Assembly: GCF_009905615.1 (NCBI RefSeq)
Contig: NZ_JAAAKW010000008.1
Coordinates: forward strand, 1 to 64,000
Length of the DNA: 64,000 nucleotides
Source: Pseudomonas sp. SLFW
GTDB lineage: Bacteria; Pseudomonadota; Gammaproteobacteria; Pseudomonadales; Pseudomonadaceae
Direction of reading: 5' to 3'
The notes under the pieces: generated by a model
What the model was told of the DNA's origin: nothing
The model's input: the letters and a program-made list of their open reading frames with translations, nothing else
Database searches by the model: none
Made by a program: the position numbers and the translations under genes
Shown: positions 51,806 through 59,340 of the stretch, in pieces
Position numbering within the stretch: position 1 is the first letter of the stretch
How the letters are laid out: the number at the start of each line of letters is the position of its first letter

Positions 51806-51897
51806 GCCTACAGACCTGGTTTGATCAGGTTTCTGTAGGCATCATCAGCTGCTACGGGCGCAGCGGTTGGTTAATGGAGGAATGCCATCTCCAATGC
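51806..51897 (-). promoter_or_regulatory. fluoride riboswitch (crcB motif) with expression platform
   Basis: On the minus strand the leader of the CLC-F gene has TGGAGATGGCATTCCTCCA, then TTAACCAACCGC and GCTGATGATGCCTAC, the conserved parts of the crcB motif aptamer, including the P1 stem and pseudoknot pieces. Directly behind it, GCCTACAGAAACCTG can pair with CAGGTCTGTAGG (51807-51839), a hairpin that would take over the 3' strand of the aptamer. Fluoride binding should therefore prevent the hairpin and raise expression. Confidence 0.9.
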
Positions 51898-51998
51898 GGC
51901 GATCTTAGCTAGCTGTCGCCCAAATGTAAAATTGTGTTGCAGGGGGAGCACGTACTAGAAAAGCCGGTAGTCCCACACGACGGCATCGACTCCCCTCA

Positions 51999-52352
51999 TT
52001 ACACATCTACAGCAGGCGTAGGTTGATCTGAATCATCACCTCGACCGACAAAGCCTATCTCAATCGGTGTTTTGATATAGAACAGGCTGATCGGTTCATG
52101 CTCCAGCCTTTGAAAGAGGCGATCAGACTCTTCTTCTGTTATGGCAAGCTGGATCTCTACAGGCTCATCGGCCATCTCGAAAAAATGCGCAGAATGTAGC
52201 TTTCCCGTGTGGCCGAACCCCTCGATACCCGTGGAAAGCGTCGCGCCTCGCAAGCCCAGATCCTTCGCTAGATCTACCACCCAATCCCCCAGCATTTTTC
52301 CTTGGTAGCGACGATTCTGTTGAGTGAAAAAAACGACGAGAAAGCCTTTCAT
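51999..52352 (-). CDS. DUF190 family protein linked to crcB
   Basis: The 117-residue protein begins MKGFLVVFFTQQNRRYQGK and holds LGLRGATLSTGIEGFGHTGK and FYIKTPIEIGFVGR, the DUF190 signature. RBS GAGGTGCTGATC lies before ATG 52352. It follows the truncated crcB by 10 bp. In intact loci this protein is made with CrcB; here it has lost its riboswitch-driven promoter because of the IS66 insertion. Confidence 0.88.
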   Translation of the reverse strand: MKGFLVVFFTQQNRRYQGKMLGDWVVDLAKDLGLRGATLSTGIEGFGHTGKLHSAHFFEMADEPVEIQLAITEEESDRLFQRLEHEPISLFYIKTPIEIGFVGRGDDSDQPTPAVDV

Positions 52353-52362
52353 GATCAGCACC

Positions 52363-52588
52363 TCAGTTTGAGCTTAGAATTTGATAAGTCAGCAGTCCGA
52401 GCGCAGTCATGACCAAAGAGCCTATGACATGGACGCTGATCGCTCCCAGCGCCCAGACCATTCGACCCTCCTGAATCAGCGTCAGAGTTTCTGCGGAAAA
52501 CGTGGAGAACGTGGTAAGGCCACCGCAAAAGCCAGTCATGATCAGCAGAAGCCACTCCTGGCTGATTGATGGATTTGAGGCGAAGAAC
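52363..52588 (-). pseudogene. crcB: CrcB fluoride channel, C-terminal fragment
   Basis: About 75 codons remain. They include MTGFCGGLTTFSTFSAET, the CrcB/Fluc signature of the second half of the channel, and two further helices. The first half of the gene has been removed at an IS66 left end at 52589. A Fluc channel needs four helices per subunit, so the fragment cannot work alone. Confidence 0.85.
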
Positions 52589-52626
52589 GTAAGCGTCCGG
52601 CGAACTCACCTTCCGAACTCCAGCTT

Positions 52627-52672
52627 TAAGGGTGATGGTGTCCGCGTATTTTAGCGGACGCGATCACCCTTA
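52627..52672. repeat. subterminal hairpin of the IS66 element
   Basis: TAAGGGTGAT and GTCCGC pair with GCGGAC and ATCACCCTTA across an AT-rich loop. It is just upstream of tnpA and may control its expression or be part of the end. Confidence 0.7.
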
Positions 52673-52686
52673 TCGCCAGGATTTCC

Positions 52687-53007
52687 ATGCGCCAACGAAG
52701 CTCTTATCCGAAACCGTTCAAAGCCCAAGTCGTTCAGGAATGCCTGCAACCTGGGGCAACCGTGTCGAGTGTCGCCATCAGCCACGGCATCAATGCCAAT
52801 GTCATCCGAAAATGGATGCCGCTCTACCAGGGCCAGCCCGCAACAACCTCGCTGCCAGCATTAGTCCCGCTGAAGGCCGCCCCTAAACGGCCAGCCGAAG
52901 CGTCAGTGATCATTGAGTTGCCCGTGGCCGGGCAATTGATCACCGTTAAATGGCCAGCCTCAGATCCTGAGGGCTGCGCGCAATTTATTCGGGCTGTCGC
53001 TCAATGA
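52687..53007 (+). CDS. tnpA: IS66 TnpA (accessory HTH protein)
   Basis: A 106-residue protein of the IS66 Orf1 type. PFKAQVVQECLQPGATVSSVAISHGIN (about 9-35) is a helix-turn-helix, followed by a polar linker and a C-terminal domain with VAGQLITVKWPASDP. It is necessary with TnpB for IS66 transposition. It starts behind AGGA and overlaps tnpB by 4 bp. Confidence 0.93.
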   Translation: MRQRSSYPKPFKAQVVQECLQPGATVSSVAISHGINANVIRKWMPLYQGQPATTSLPALVPLKAAPKRPAEASVIIELPVAGQLITVKWPASDPEGCAQFIRAVAQ

Positions 53008-53339
53008 TCCGCATCGATCCGATCTGGCTGGCCACCGAGCCCATGGACATGCGCGCCGGAACCGAAACCGCATTAGCCCGGGTGATCGCGGTCTTCGGTG
53101 CGGCAAAGCCGCACTGCGCTTATCTGTTCGCCAATCGTCGGGCTAACCGGATGAAAGTACTGGTGCACGATGGCGTGGGCGTCTGGCTTGCCGCGCGGCG
53201 CCTGAATCAAGGCAAGTTTCACTGGCCCGGCATTCGCCATGGCTGTGAAGTCGAACTCGAAAGCGAACAACTTCAGGCGTTGGTATTGGGCCTGCCTTGG
53301 CAGCGGGTCGGCTCTGGCGGTGTGATCAGGGTGCTCTAA
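53004..53339 (+). CDS. tnpB: IS66 TnpB
   Basis: The 111-residue product of IS66 Orf2 has WLATEPMDMRAGTETALARV and FGAAKPHCAYLFANRRANRMKV, the family pattern. Its molecular role is unknown, though it is required for transposition. It is intact. Confidence 0.93.
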   Translation: MIRIDPIWLATEPMDMRAGTETALARVIAVFGAAKPHCAYLFANRRANRMKVLVHDGVGVWLAARRLNQGKFHWPGIRHGCEVELESEQLQALVLGLPWQRVGSGGVIRVL

Positions 53340-53402
53340 CCGCCGGCCATTTGGCCGGTCTGCTTGTCGTCGTTTCGTGCCTGCTCTGGCATAATCGGCG
53401 GA

Positions 53403-54944
53403 ATGACTTTCTCGCCCGACCTCGACCAGATGACCACGGAACAGCTTCGTGCCTTGGCGGCACAGGCGTTGCAATTACAGCCCCAAGTCGAGGCGAAGAG
53501 CAGAAAGATCCAGAACGATGAAACCATCATCGAGCAGCTGACCTACGAAATCGCCCTTCTTAAACGCCACAAGTTTGCCAAGCGCAGCGAGCAAATCCCG
53601 GCGCAGGGCAGCTTGCTGGATGACCTGCTCGATACAGACCTTGAAGCTATCGAGGCAGAGCTGAAACAGCTCCTTCCAACTGCGCCACAGACCGAGCCAC
53701 GGCAATCCCCGAAACGTGCGCCATTGCCACCGCAGTTTCCACGCACCGTGATTCGTCACGCACCAGAAAACACCCAGTGCGCCTGTGGCTGCCAACTTCA
53801 ACGCATCGGCGAAGACGTTAGCGAGAAGCTGGATTACACGCCGGGCATTTTTACCGTCGAGCAACATGTGCGTGGCAAGTGGGCCTGCCGTCAGTGCGAA
53901 ACACTGATCCAGGCGCCGGTGCCGGCGCAGATTATCGACAAAGGTATCCCGACCGCAGGCTTGCTGGCCCACGTCATGGTGGCCAAATTTGCCGATCACT
54001 TGCCGCTGTACCGGCAGGAGAAAATCTTTGGCCGCGCCGGATTGGAAATTGCTCGCTCGACCTTGGCCCAGTGGGTAGGACAAACCGGCGTGCGGCTCCA
54101 GCCGCTGGTCGACGCGCTGCGTGAAGCCGTGCTGTCCCAGCGAGTCGTCCATGCCGATGAAACACCGGTGCAGATGTTGGCACCGGGCGAAAAGAAGACG
54201 CACCGAGCGTACGTCTGGGCCTACTGCACCACGCCGTTCTCTGCACTAAAGGCTGTGGTCTACGACTTCAGCCCCAGCCGTGCTGGCGAACATGCGCGCA
54301 ATTTCCTGGGCACTTGGAACGGCAAACTGGTGTGCGATGACTTCGCAGGCTACAAAGCCGGCTTCGAACAAGGCATTACCGAAATCGGTTGCATGACACA
54401 CGCCCGGCGCAAGTTTTTCGACCTGCATGTGGCGAACAAAAGCCAGTTGGCCGAACAGGCGCTGCACTCCATCGGCGGCTTGTATGAAGTCGAACGACAG
54501 GCCAAGGACATGAGCGACGAAGATCGTAGGCAATTGCGGCAGGAAATGGCGGTTCCCATCGCAGTGAAACTGCACGAATGGATGTTGGCTCAGCGTGGTC
54601 TTGTGCCCGAGGGTTCGGCTACAGCCAAGGCGCTGGATTACAGCCTGAGACGCTGGGTAGCGCTGACGCGCTACCTGGATAACGGAGCCGTGCCCATCGA
54701 CAACAACGCCGTGGAGAACCAGATCAGGCCATGGGCGCTCGGGAGGTCAAACTGGCTCTTCGCCGGATCGCTGCGCAGTGGAAAACGGGCGGCGGCGATC
54801 ATGAGCCTGATCCAATCGGCACGCATGAACGGGCATGATCCGTATGCGTATCTCAAAGATGTACTTACTCGGTTGCCGACACAGAAGGCCAGTGAAGTTA
54901 ATAAGTTGCTGCCGTTCCACTGGCAGCAGCCCAAGGCAGTTTGA
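53403..54944 (+). CDS. tnpC: IS66 transposase TnpC
   Basis: A 513-residue DDE transposase. A coiled-coil N-terminus (about 15-60) and a zinc-ribbon (CACGCQ then CRQC) precede the catalytic core: VVHADETPVQM (first Asp), KLVCDDFAGYK (second Asp) and NAVENQIRPWALG (Glu). The C-terminal domain ends GHDPYAYLKDVLTRLP. All residues are present, so it should be active. Start ATG at 53403 is preferred over the frame start at 53364. Confidence 0.93.
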   Translation: MTFSPDLDQMTTEQLRALAAQALQLQPQVEAKSRKIQNDETIIEQLTYEIALLKRHKFAKRSEQIPAQGSLLDDLLDTDLEAIEAELKQLLPTAPQTEPRQSPKRAPLPPQFPRTVIRHAPENTQCACGCQLQRIGEDVSEKLDYTPGIFTVEQHVRGKWACRQCETLIQAPVPAQIIDKGIPTAGLLAHVMVAKFADHLPLYRQEKIFGRAGLEIARSTLAQWVGQTGVRLQPLVDALREAVLSQRVVHADETPVQMLAPGEKKTHRAYVWAYCTTPFSALKAVVYDFSPSRAGEHARNFLGTWNGKLVCDDFAGYKAGFEQGITEIGCMTHARRKFFDLHVANKSQLAEQALHSIGGLYEVERQAKDMSDEDRRQLRQEMAVPIAVKLHEWMLAQRGLVPEGSATAKALDYSLRRWVALTRYLDNGAVPIDNNAVENQIRPWALGRSNWLFAGSLRSGKRAAAIMSLIQSARMNGHDPYAYLKDVLTRLPTQKASEVNKLLPFHWQQPKAV

Positions 54945-55052
54945 CCTTCTAGATAAAGAGGGGAGGTATCATTGGCCGCGACTCACCACATGCCTCTATA
55001 GCGTTTAGGAAGGCTTGGATGGTCTGCAACGAGCCTTGAAAAGGACTATGTC

Positions 55053-55625
55053 GTGAACATCTCTGAGATACGCCAAAAACTTCTATATTCCCCGCACGTG
55101 CGTGCACTGAACACATGGGTGGAAAGGCGCTGCTTCGGTAGAAAACTGCCTTACTTCGACCCACTGGATGGTGGAGTCGATGCGTCTGTTCTGATATTGC
55201 TGGAGTCTCCCGCCAGAGACTGCTCATGGCCACGCTTCGTTTCCCGCGACAACACAGGGCCCTCCCAGCGAAACCTGAAGCGCTTCCTCGAACAGACGTG
55301 TCTCGCGCGTGAGCAGAGCATTTTGTGGAATCTCTATCCATGGCTGCCGGATCTGGACAGCCCTGCCGAAGCGATCACACGCTCGAAAATCACAGAGGGC
55401 GTCACACTGCTGAAAGAGGTAATGGATTTGCTCCCGTGTTTACGCGTCGTGGTCTTGGCTGGGCGTGTGGCGCAGAGAGCGGCACCCGAAATCGAGCTTC
55501 ATCGCCCTGCGGTAAGGCTGCTCGCTATGCCCCACCCGAGCCCACTTTCGGTGTGTCAGCATCCCGATGTCGCTAAAGACATTGTCGCCACGCTGACCCG
55601 AGCGGCGCAGGTGGCAACTGTCTGA
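55053..55625 (+). CDS. uracil-DNA glycosylase superfamily protein
   Basis: The 190-residue protein starts at GTG 55053 behind AAAAGGAC. ILLESPARD and NLYPWLP lie in the places of the UDG family active-site strand and water-activating loop, and MPHPSPLSV is the conserved HPS motif. It may remove uracil or another damaged base, or be a family member of unknown substrate. It precedes, and runs toward, the TDT gene, with a 3-bp gap between the convergent stops. Confidence 0.75.
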   Translation: MNISEIRQKLLYSPHVRALNTWVERRCFGRKLPYFDPLDGGVDASVLILLESPARDCSWPRFVSRDNTGPSQRNLKRFLEQTCLAREQSILWNLYPWLPDLDSPAEAITRSKITEGVTLLKEVMDLLPCLRVVVLAGRVAQRAAPEIELHRPAVRLLAMPHPSPLSVCQHPDVAKDIVATLTRAAQVATV

Positions 55626-55628
55626 TCG

Positions 55629-56801
55629 TTAGCGACCGGCGCGCTTAGCGTTCAGTGACGCGATACAGGGCGATACAAACAGATTGCCACGGTATGCACC
55701 GGCGGCGGTTTTGGTCGCAACCACCAGCCACATGATGGCCAACATCATCACTAGGATAACGCCCAGCACATCGAAAAAGGCCAAATTCAGCGTCGCGCCG
55801 AGCTTCAGCGTGGTCACCGCATATACCCCCAGCGGGAAGGTGAAGCCCCACCAGCCAAGATTGAAGGGTATGCCGCCCTTGGTATAACGCGCGGTGATCA
55901 ATAGCGCCAACAGCATCCACCACAAGCCTAGCCCCCAGAACAGGACGCCCGATACCACCCCTATACCCCCGGCCACCAAGCCGATGCCTGGCATGCCGTG
56001 GGCGGCGAAGATTGCTGGTGCATCGCTGCCAATGACCAACATGCCCAGCGCACCCGTGCCAATCGGCCCCAGCGATAACCAAGACGACGCCGCCATGCTC
56101 TCATGGGGCAACTTATGAAGTACCAGACGCAGTACCAGAATAACCAAAATGCTTAAGGCCACCGGAACCGAGTAGGCCCACAAGACGTAGCTGGTGATCA
56201 GCATCGTGAACTGAGCGCTGGTATCGGCCAGATGCGTTGCAATTGTACCGCCGCTGGCGGCTGCCACTTCCGCTGCTACCACCGGAAGTAGCCATACGGC
56301 GGTCATCTGGTCGATGCTGTGCTCCTGCCGGGTAAACATCATAAAAGGGATCAGCACCCCACACGCCATTGCCATGGCGACGTCGCACCACCAGAGCGCA
56401 TGAGCCAGGGGTATCACACCGTCTCCCCAGTTTGGGAGGCCGTACTGAACCAGGCCGTTGATGATCGTTGCCAGCCCCATCGGTATCGTGCCGAAAAACA
56501 TCGAAACCGTGGAATGCCCGAAGATCTGTTTAGCTTCATCGAAGAAGAACACCCAGCGGGCGGCGTACATCAAGGTGAAGACGGTGAACAGCAGGATATT
56601 GAACAGCCAAAGGGCCTCCCCAACACTTGCAAGCAGCGTACTGTGACCCGGCAACTGCCCCAGGGCCAAGGCCAGAATGCCGGTGCCCATCGTGGCGGCA
56701 AACCAATTAGGCGTGAACTGCCGAATCGCCTCTTTGGGATTGGAAAGCGCCGCGAGCGGCTGGCCGCCCTGCATGATCTTGGTAAGGCTGATCTCGCGCA
56801 T
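55629..56801 (-). CDS. TDT-family transporter (TehA/SLAC1 fold), probable sulfite exporter
   Basis: A 390-residue membrane protein with ten helices of the tellurite-resistance/dicarboxylate transporter fold: FTPNWFAATMGTGILALAL near the start and WWGFTFPLGVYAVTTLKLG near the end. Members include the fungal sulfite pump Ssu1. The gene is divergent from a LysR gene closely resembling YeiE, which senses sulfite in enteric bacteria. That pairing makes sulfite export the best guess. Confidence 0.8.
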   Translation of the reverse strand: MREISLTKIMQGGQPLAALSNPKEAIRQFTPNWFAATMGTGILALALGQLPGHSTLLASVGEALWLFNILLFTVFTLMYAARWVFFFDEAKQIFGHSTVSMFFGTIPMGLATIINGLVQYGLPNWGDGVIPLAHALWWCDVAMAMACGVLIPFMMFTRQEHSIDQMTAVWLLPVVAAEVAAASGGTIATHLADTSAQFTMLITSYVLWAYSVPVALSILVILVLRLVLHKLPHESMAASSWLSLGPIGTGALGMLVIGSDAPAIFAAHGMPGIGLVAGGIGVVSGVLFWGLGLWWMLLALLITARYTKGGIPFNLGWWGFTFPLGVYAVTTLKLGATLNLAFFDVLGVILVMMLAIMWLVVATKTAAGAYRGNLFVSPCIASLNAKRAGR

Positions 56802-56909
56802 AAAGCCTCCGAATGATTACGATGCGGTGATAGGTTCAGAATAGCGGCATGCACTTATCTGGAAAAACGGATATTTTGGATATGGCATACCCATTTTTAA
56901 GGTAAGAAA

Positions 56910-57803
56910 GTGAAGCTCACACTTCGGCAACTCGACATCTTCCGCGCTATCGCCCAACTAGGTTCAACCACACAAGCCAGTGCAGCCCTTGCCCTGTCGC
57001 AGTCAGCGACCAGCGCGGCACTCCATGAACTTGAAGGTGCTTTGGATATTCAACTCTTCGACCGCGTCGGCAAACGCTTGGTGCTGAACGAAAATGGCCA
57101 GACACTTCTGCCCAAGGCTATCCGCCTGATCGAAGCAGCGCTGGAGATCGAGGGTGGTTTTCGGACAGACGTGGTCGCGCGGCTGCGAGTAGGTTGCAGC
57201 ACGACGATTGGCAACTACATTATGCCGCTGCTTATGCAACACATGGCCGAGCGTGCCGGCGGGACACAGATCGATGTCATCCTGGGCAACAGTGCAGAGA
57301 TCACCCGGCAGGCGGCACAACTGTCAATTGACGTTGGCCTGGTCGAAGGGCCCAGCCACCAGCCCACTCTGGCCGTGCAGCCCTGGTGTGAAGACGAGTT
57401 GATCATTGTCGCAGCGGCAGATGACCCTTTGGCACATAAAGGGCAGCTTTCTGCCAGTGAGCTACGTGAAGCACGCTGGCTTGTGCGCGAAGAGGGATCG
57501 GGCACGGCTGAAGAGGTACAGCAGTGGCTCTTACCGCATCTTGGTTCTTTGAGCAATGCTCGGCAGATTGGCAGTTCTGAAGCCATAAAGCGGATGGTAG
57601 CGGCGGGTATCGGAATTAGCTGCCTTTCCTATTGGGTGGTCGGAGACCTCATCGCAGAAGGCAGACTGATCTCGTTGAATCACGTGATTCCTGAGCACAA
57701 ACGGCAGTTACACGCGGTCTATCACCGAGACAAATTCATCTCACTCTCCCTTGAAGCCTTTTTCAGGGTGATCAAGGACTTTGCCTCGGCCAACGCGAGA
57801 TAA
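56910..57803 (+). CDS. YeiE-like LysR regulator
   Basis: The 297-residue regulator starts MKLTLRQLDIFRAIAQLGSTTQASAALALSQS (positions 56910-57005), with LFDRVGKRLVLNENG as the wing, matching YeiE in E. coli almost position by position. The effector domain follows, from about residue 90. It is divergent from the transporter gene with a 108-bp spacer, so it very probably activates that gene. It is intact and has full length. Confidence 0.88.
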   Translation: MKLTLRQLDIFRAIAQLGSTTQASAALALSQSATSAALHELEGALDIQLFDRVGKRLVLNENGQTLLPKAIRLIEAALEIEGGFRTDVVARLRVGCSTTIGNYIMPLLMQHMAERAGGTQIDVILGNSAEITRQAAQLSIDVGLVEGPSHQPTLAVQPWCEDELIIVAAADDPLAHKGQLSASELREARWLVREEGSGTAEEVQQWLLPHLGSLSNARQIGSSEAIKRMVAAGIGISCLSYWVVGDLIAEGRLISLNHVIPEHKRQLHAVYHRDKFISLSLEAFFRVIKDFASANAR

Positions 57804-57815
57804 CGGCTAGGCCAC

Positions 57816-58001
57816 GTGACGCCCTCAACAGACGGGAAGTTGTATTCGCCATCCGCTTACGAGCCAAGTGCAGAGGAAAAAGCTCGGATGGCTGATTTCT
57901 TGGGCCTGAATAATCCGTTCTTCGCTGAAAATAACGGCGATCAATCAGATATGCACCGGGCGGGTACGCCGTCGCTCCTGCACTTGAGCCGTCAGCGCTA
58001 A
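57816..58001 (+). CDS. small unrecognised protein, possibly an N-terminal fragment
   Basis: A 61-residue GTG-initiated frame directly after the YeiE-like gene. AYEPSAEEKARMADFLGLNNPFF reads as a normal protein N-terminus, but the remaining 20 residues look unstructured. It could be a decayed gene head. I cannot assign it. Confidence 0.35.
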   Translation: MTPSTDGKLYSPSAYEPSAEEKARMADFLGLNNPFFAENNGDQSDMHRAGTPSLLHLSRQR

Positions 58002-58050
58002 CGAATGGCTTTGGTTGGACTCGCCTGCAGCCTCGCGTGTGCCAAGGTAC

Positions 58051-58944
58051 TCAAGGGAGGCGGTCTATCACGGAGCCGTAGTCAAAGTCGACGGTACTCC
58101 CTGACACCAGTACTGCTTCGAGCTGATGCCTGACTGCTCCGCTGACGATGCGAAACTCGCTCACGTCCCCCGAATGCCTGGTCGTTAACCAGATCAGCTT
58201 GAGCTTTTCTATGGCTATGGGATGCTCGATCACACCCGATGAGGCCTTGATTAAGAAGGCGCTGAGCCTCTCTTTTAGCTCGAATCGAGACTTATACGGA
58301 TAGGGGCCAAGAAAGAAAGGGCCGTCACCAACGATCCGATCCATTTCCAGCTTCGGCTTTAATCGAACAGCCTGGATATCCTGATGTTCCTTCCACCGAT
58401 TCCAGACGATGTGACCTCTTGCCGTACATTCCTCGACCCATCGCGTTTCTGCGTCCAACGCGTCCTGTTCCGAGCCACAGGATTCTACAACTTTGAAAAT
58501 GGGTGTCATGCCGGCGCCGAGGATCTCGGCAATTTTGGTTGCGGCCCGCTTCGTATTGAGTTTGGCACGTCCCAGATGCGCGCGCTGTCGCCTTTCAAGG
58601 TCGGTCGTCAGCCCAACGTAGAAGGGCTCTTCAGTCACGGGATCGAGGATCAGGTAGATGACGTATCGCCTAGCAACGATCCCGTCCAAGGCCGCTTGTT
58701 GGGGAGCAGTGGCCGACCGGTTCTCCATGCCTTCAGTGCTGAAGTGGAGGACAGGGGAGTGGTTTGAACCGGGCGTAGGGCTTTGTTGGCGGTACCATTC
58801 TTCCGCCAGTTCGAGTGTGGCGAAAGACTGGTGCTTAGCCTCCGGAAATCGCTCAATGGACAAGCGAGCACCACCTTCCCAAGCATTGAAAATACCGAGC
58901 TTCCGTCCTTGGACGACTGCGTAGAATTTGGGTTTCTTTGCCAT
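58051..58944 (-). CDS. viroplasmin-type RNase H-like domain fused to a GIY-YIG nuclease
   Basis: I start this 297-residue protein at ATG 58944 behind AGAAGG. Residues 1-48 (KFYAVVQGRKLGIFNAWEG, then SFATLELAEEWYR) are the caulimovirus-viroplasmin/RNase H1 N-terminal domain that binds RNA/DNA hybrids. Residues about 85-170 are a GIY-YIG nuclease: YVIYLILDP, FYVGLTTDLERRQRAH and a later Glu. The C-terminal 110 residues resemble no family that I can name. The fusion suggests a nuclease directed at hybrids or R-loops. It probably serves defence. Confidence 0.75.
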   Translation of the reverse strand: MAKKPKFYAVVQGRKLGIFNAWEGGARLSIERFPEAKHQSFATLELAEEWYRQQSPTPGSNHSPVLHFSTEGMENRSATAPQQAALDGIVARRYVIYLILDPVTEEPFYVGLTTDLERRQRAHLGRAKLNTKRAATKIAEILGAGMTPIFKVVESCGSEQDALDAETRWVEECTARGHIVWNRWKEHQDIQAVRLKPKLEMDRIVGDGPFFLGPYPYKSRFELKERLSAFLIKASSGVIEHPIAIEKLKLIWLTTRHSGDVSEFRIVSGAVRHQLEAVLVSGSTVDFDYGSVIDRLP

Positions 58945-59019
58945 CCTGTGCAACCTTCTGAGTAACCTAATCGACCTGTTTAAGCGAACAGTCGAGTAAG
59001 CGTCACAGCGTACCATCAT

Positions 59020-59340
59020 TCCTGGAGTGCGAGCTTTCAGGGAACTGTGGGGGGGCGCATCGACGTGGCAGAGGTGATTAGGCGCTCTGGTTTTGCTGGG
59101 TAAGGATCAGTCAAAAGAAAGCCCGCTCTGGGCGGGCAAGGGAGCGTCAAACACATGAGGAGGATTGAACACTGCATCACTTGAAGTGAAAAACAAGTGA
59201 AAGTGGGTACGACGGGCCCAATCACGTTCCAAACGATAGCCGTGATGGTCGAGGGAGCAGCTTGGCGCCGGTGGTATTCGAATCGCAGCGCTTCAGCCAT
59301 CATGCGCACCTTATGAACAGGCTCAGGTATTGCCAGCACC
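59020..59340. other. no gene seen; contains a terminator-like hairpin
   Basis: No protein gene is supported between the two neighbours, which diverge from here. The one clear signal is the hairpin at 59112-59137. Confidence 0.45.
59112..59137 (-). terminator. rho-independent terminator-like hairpin
   Basis: On the minus strand GCCCGC and GCGGGC pair across CCAGA and are followed by TTTCTTTT. No minus-strand gene leads into it, so it may be left from a lost gene. Confidence 0.6.

Larger units (their letters stand above)
52589..54944 (+). mobile_element. IS66-family insertion sequence, right end missing
   Basis: The left inverted repeat is present at 52589 (GTAAGCGTCCGGCGAACTCA). tnpA, tnpB and tnpC follow in order and are all intact. 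A long imperfect hairpin (52627-52672) lies between the left end and tnpA. No matching right repeat is found in the 100 bases beyond tnpC, so the element is one-ended; a deletion has probably removed it and the crcB head. Confidence 0.85.

Noticed and set aside
52355..52609. Minus-strand 84-codon frame over the crcB fragment
   Set aside because: The CrcB motif lies in a different frame; this one is a shadow running across the IS66 junction.
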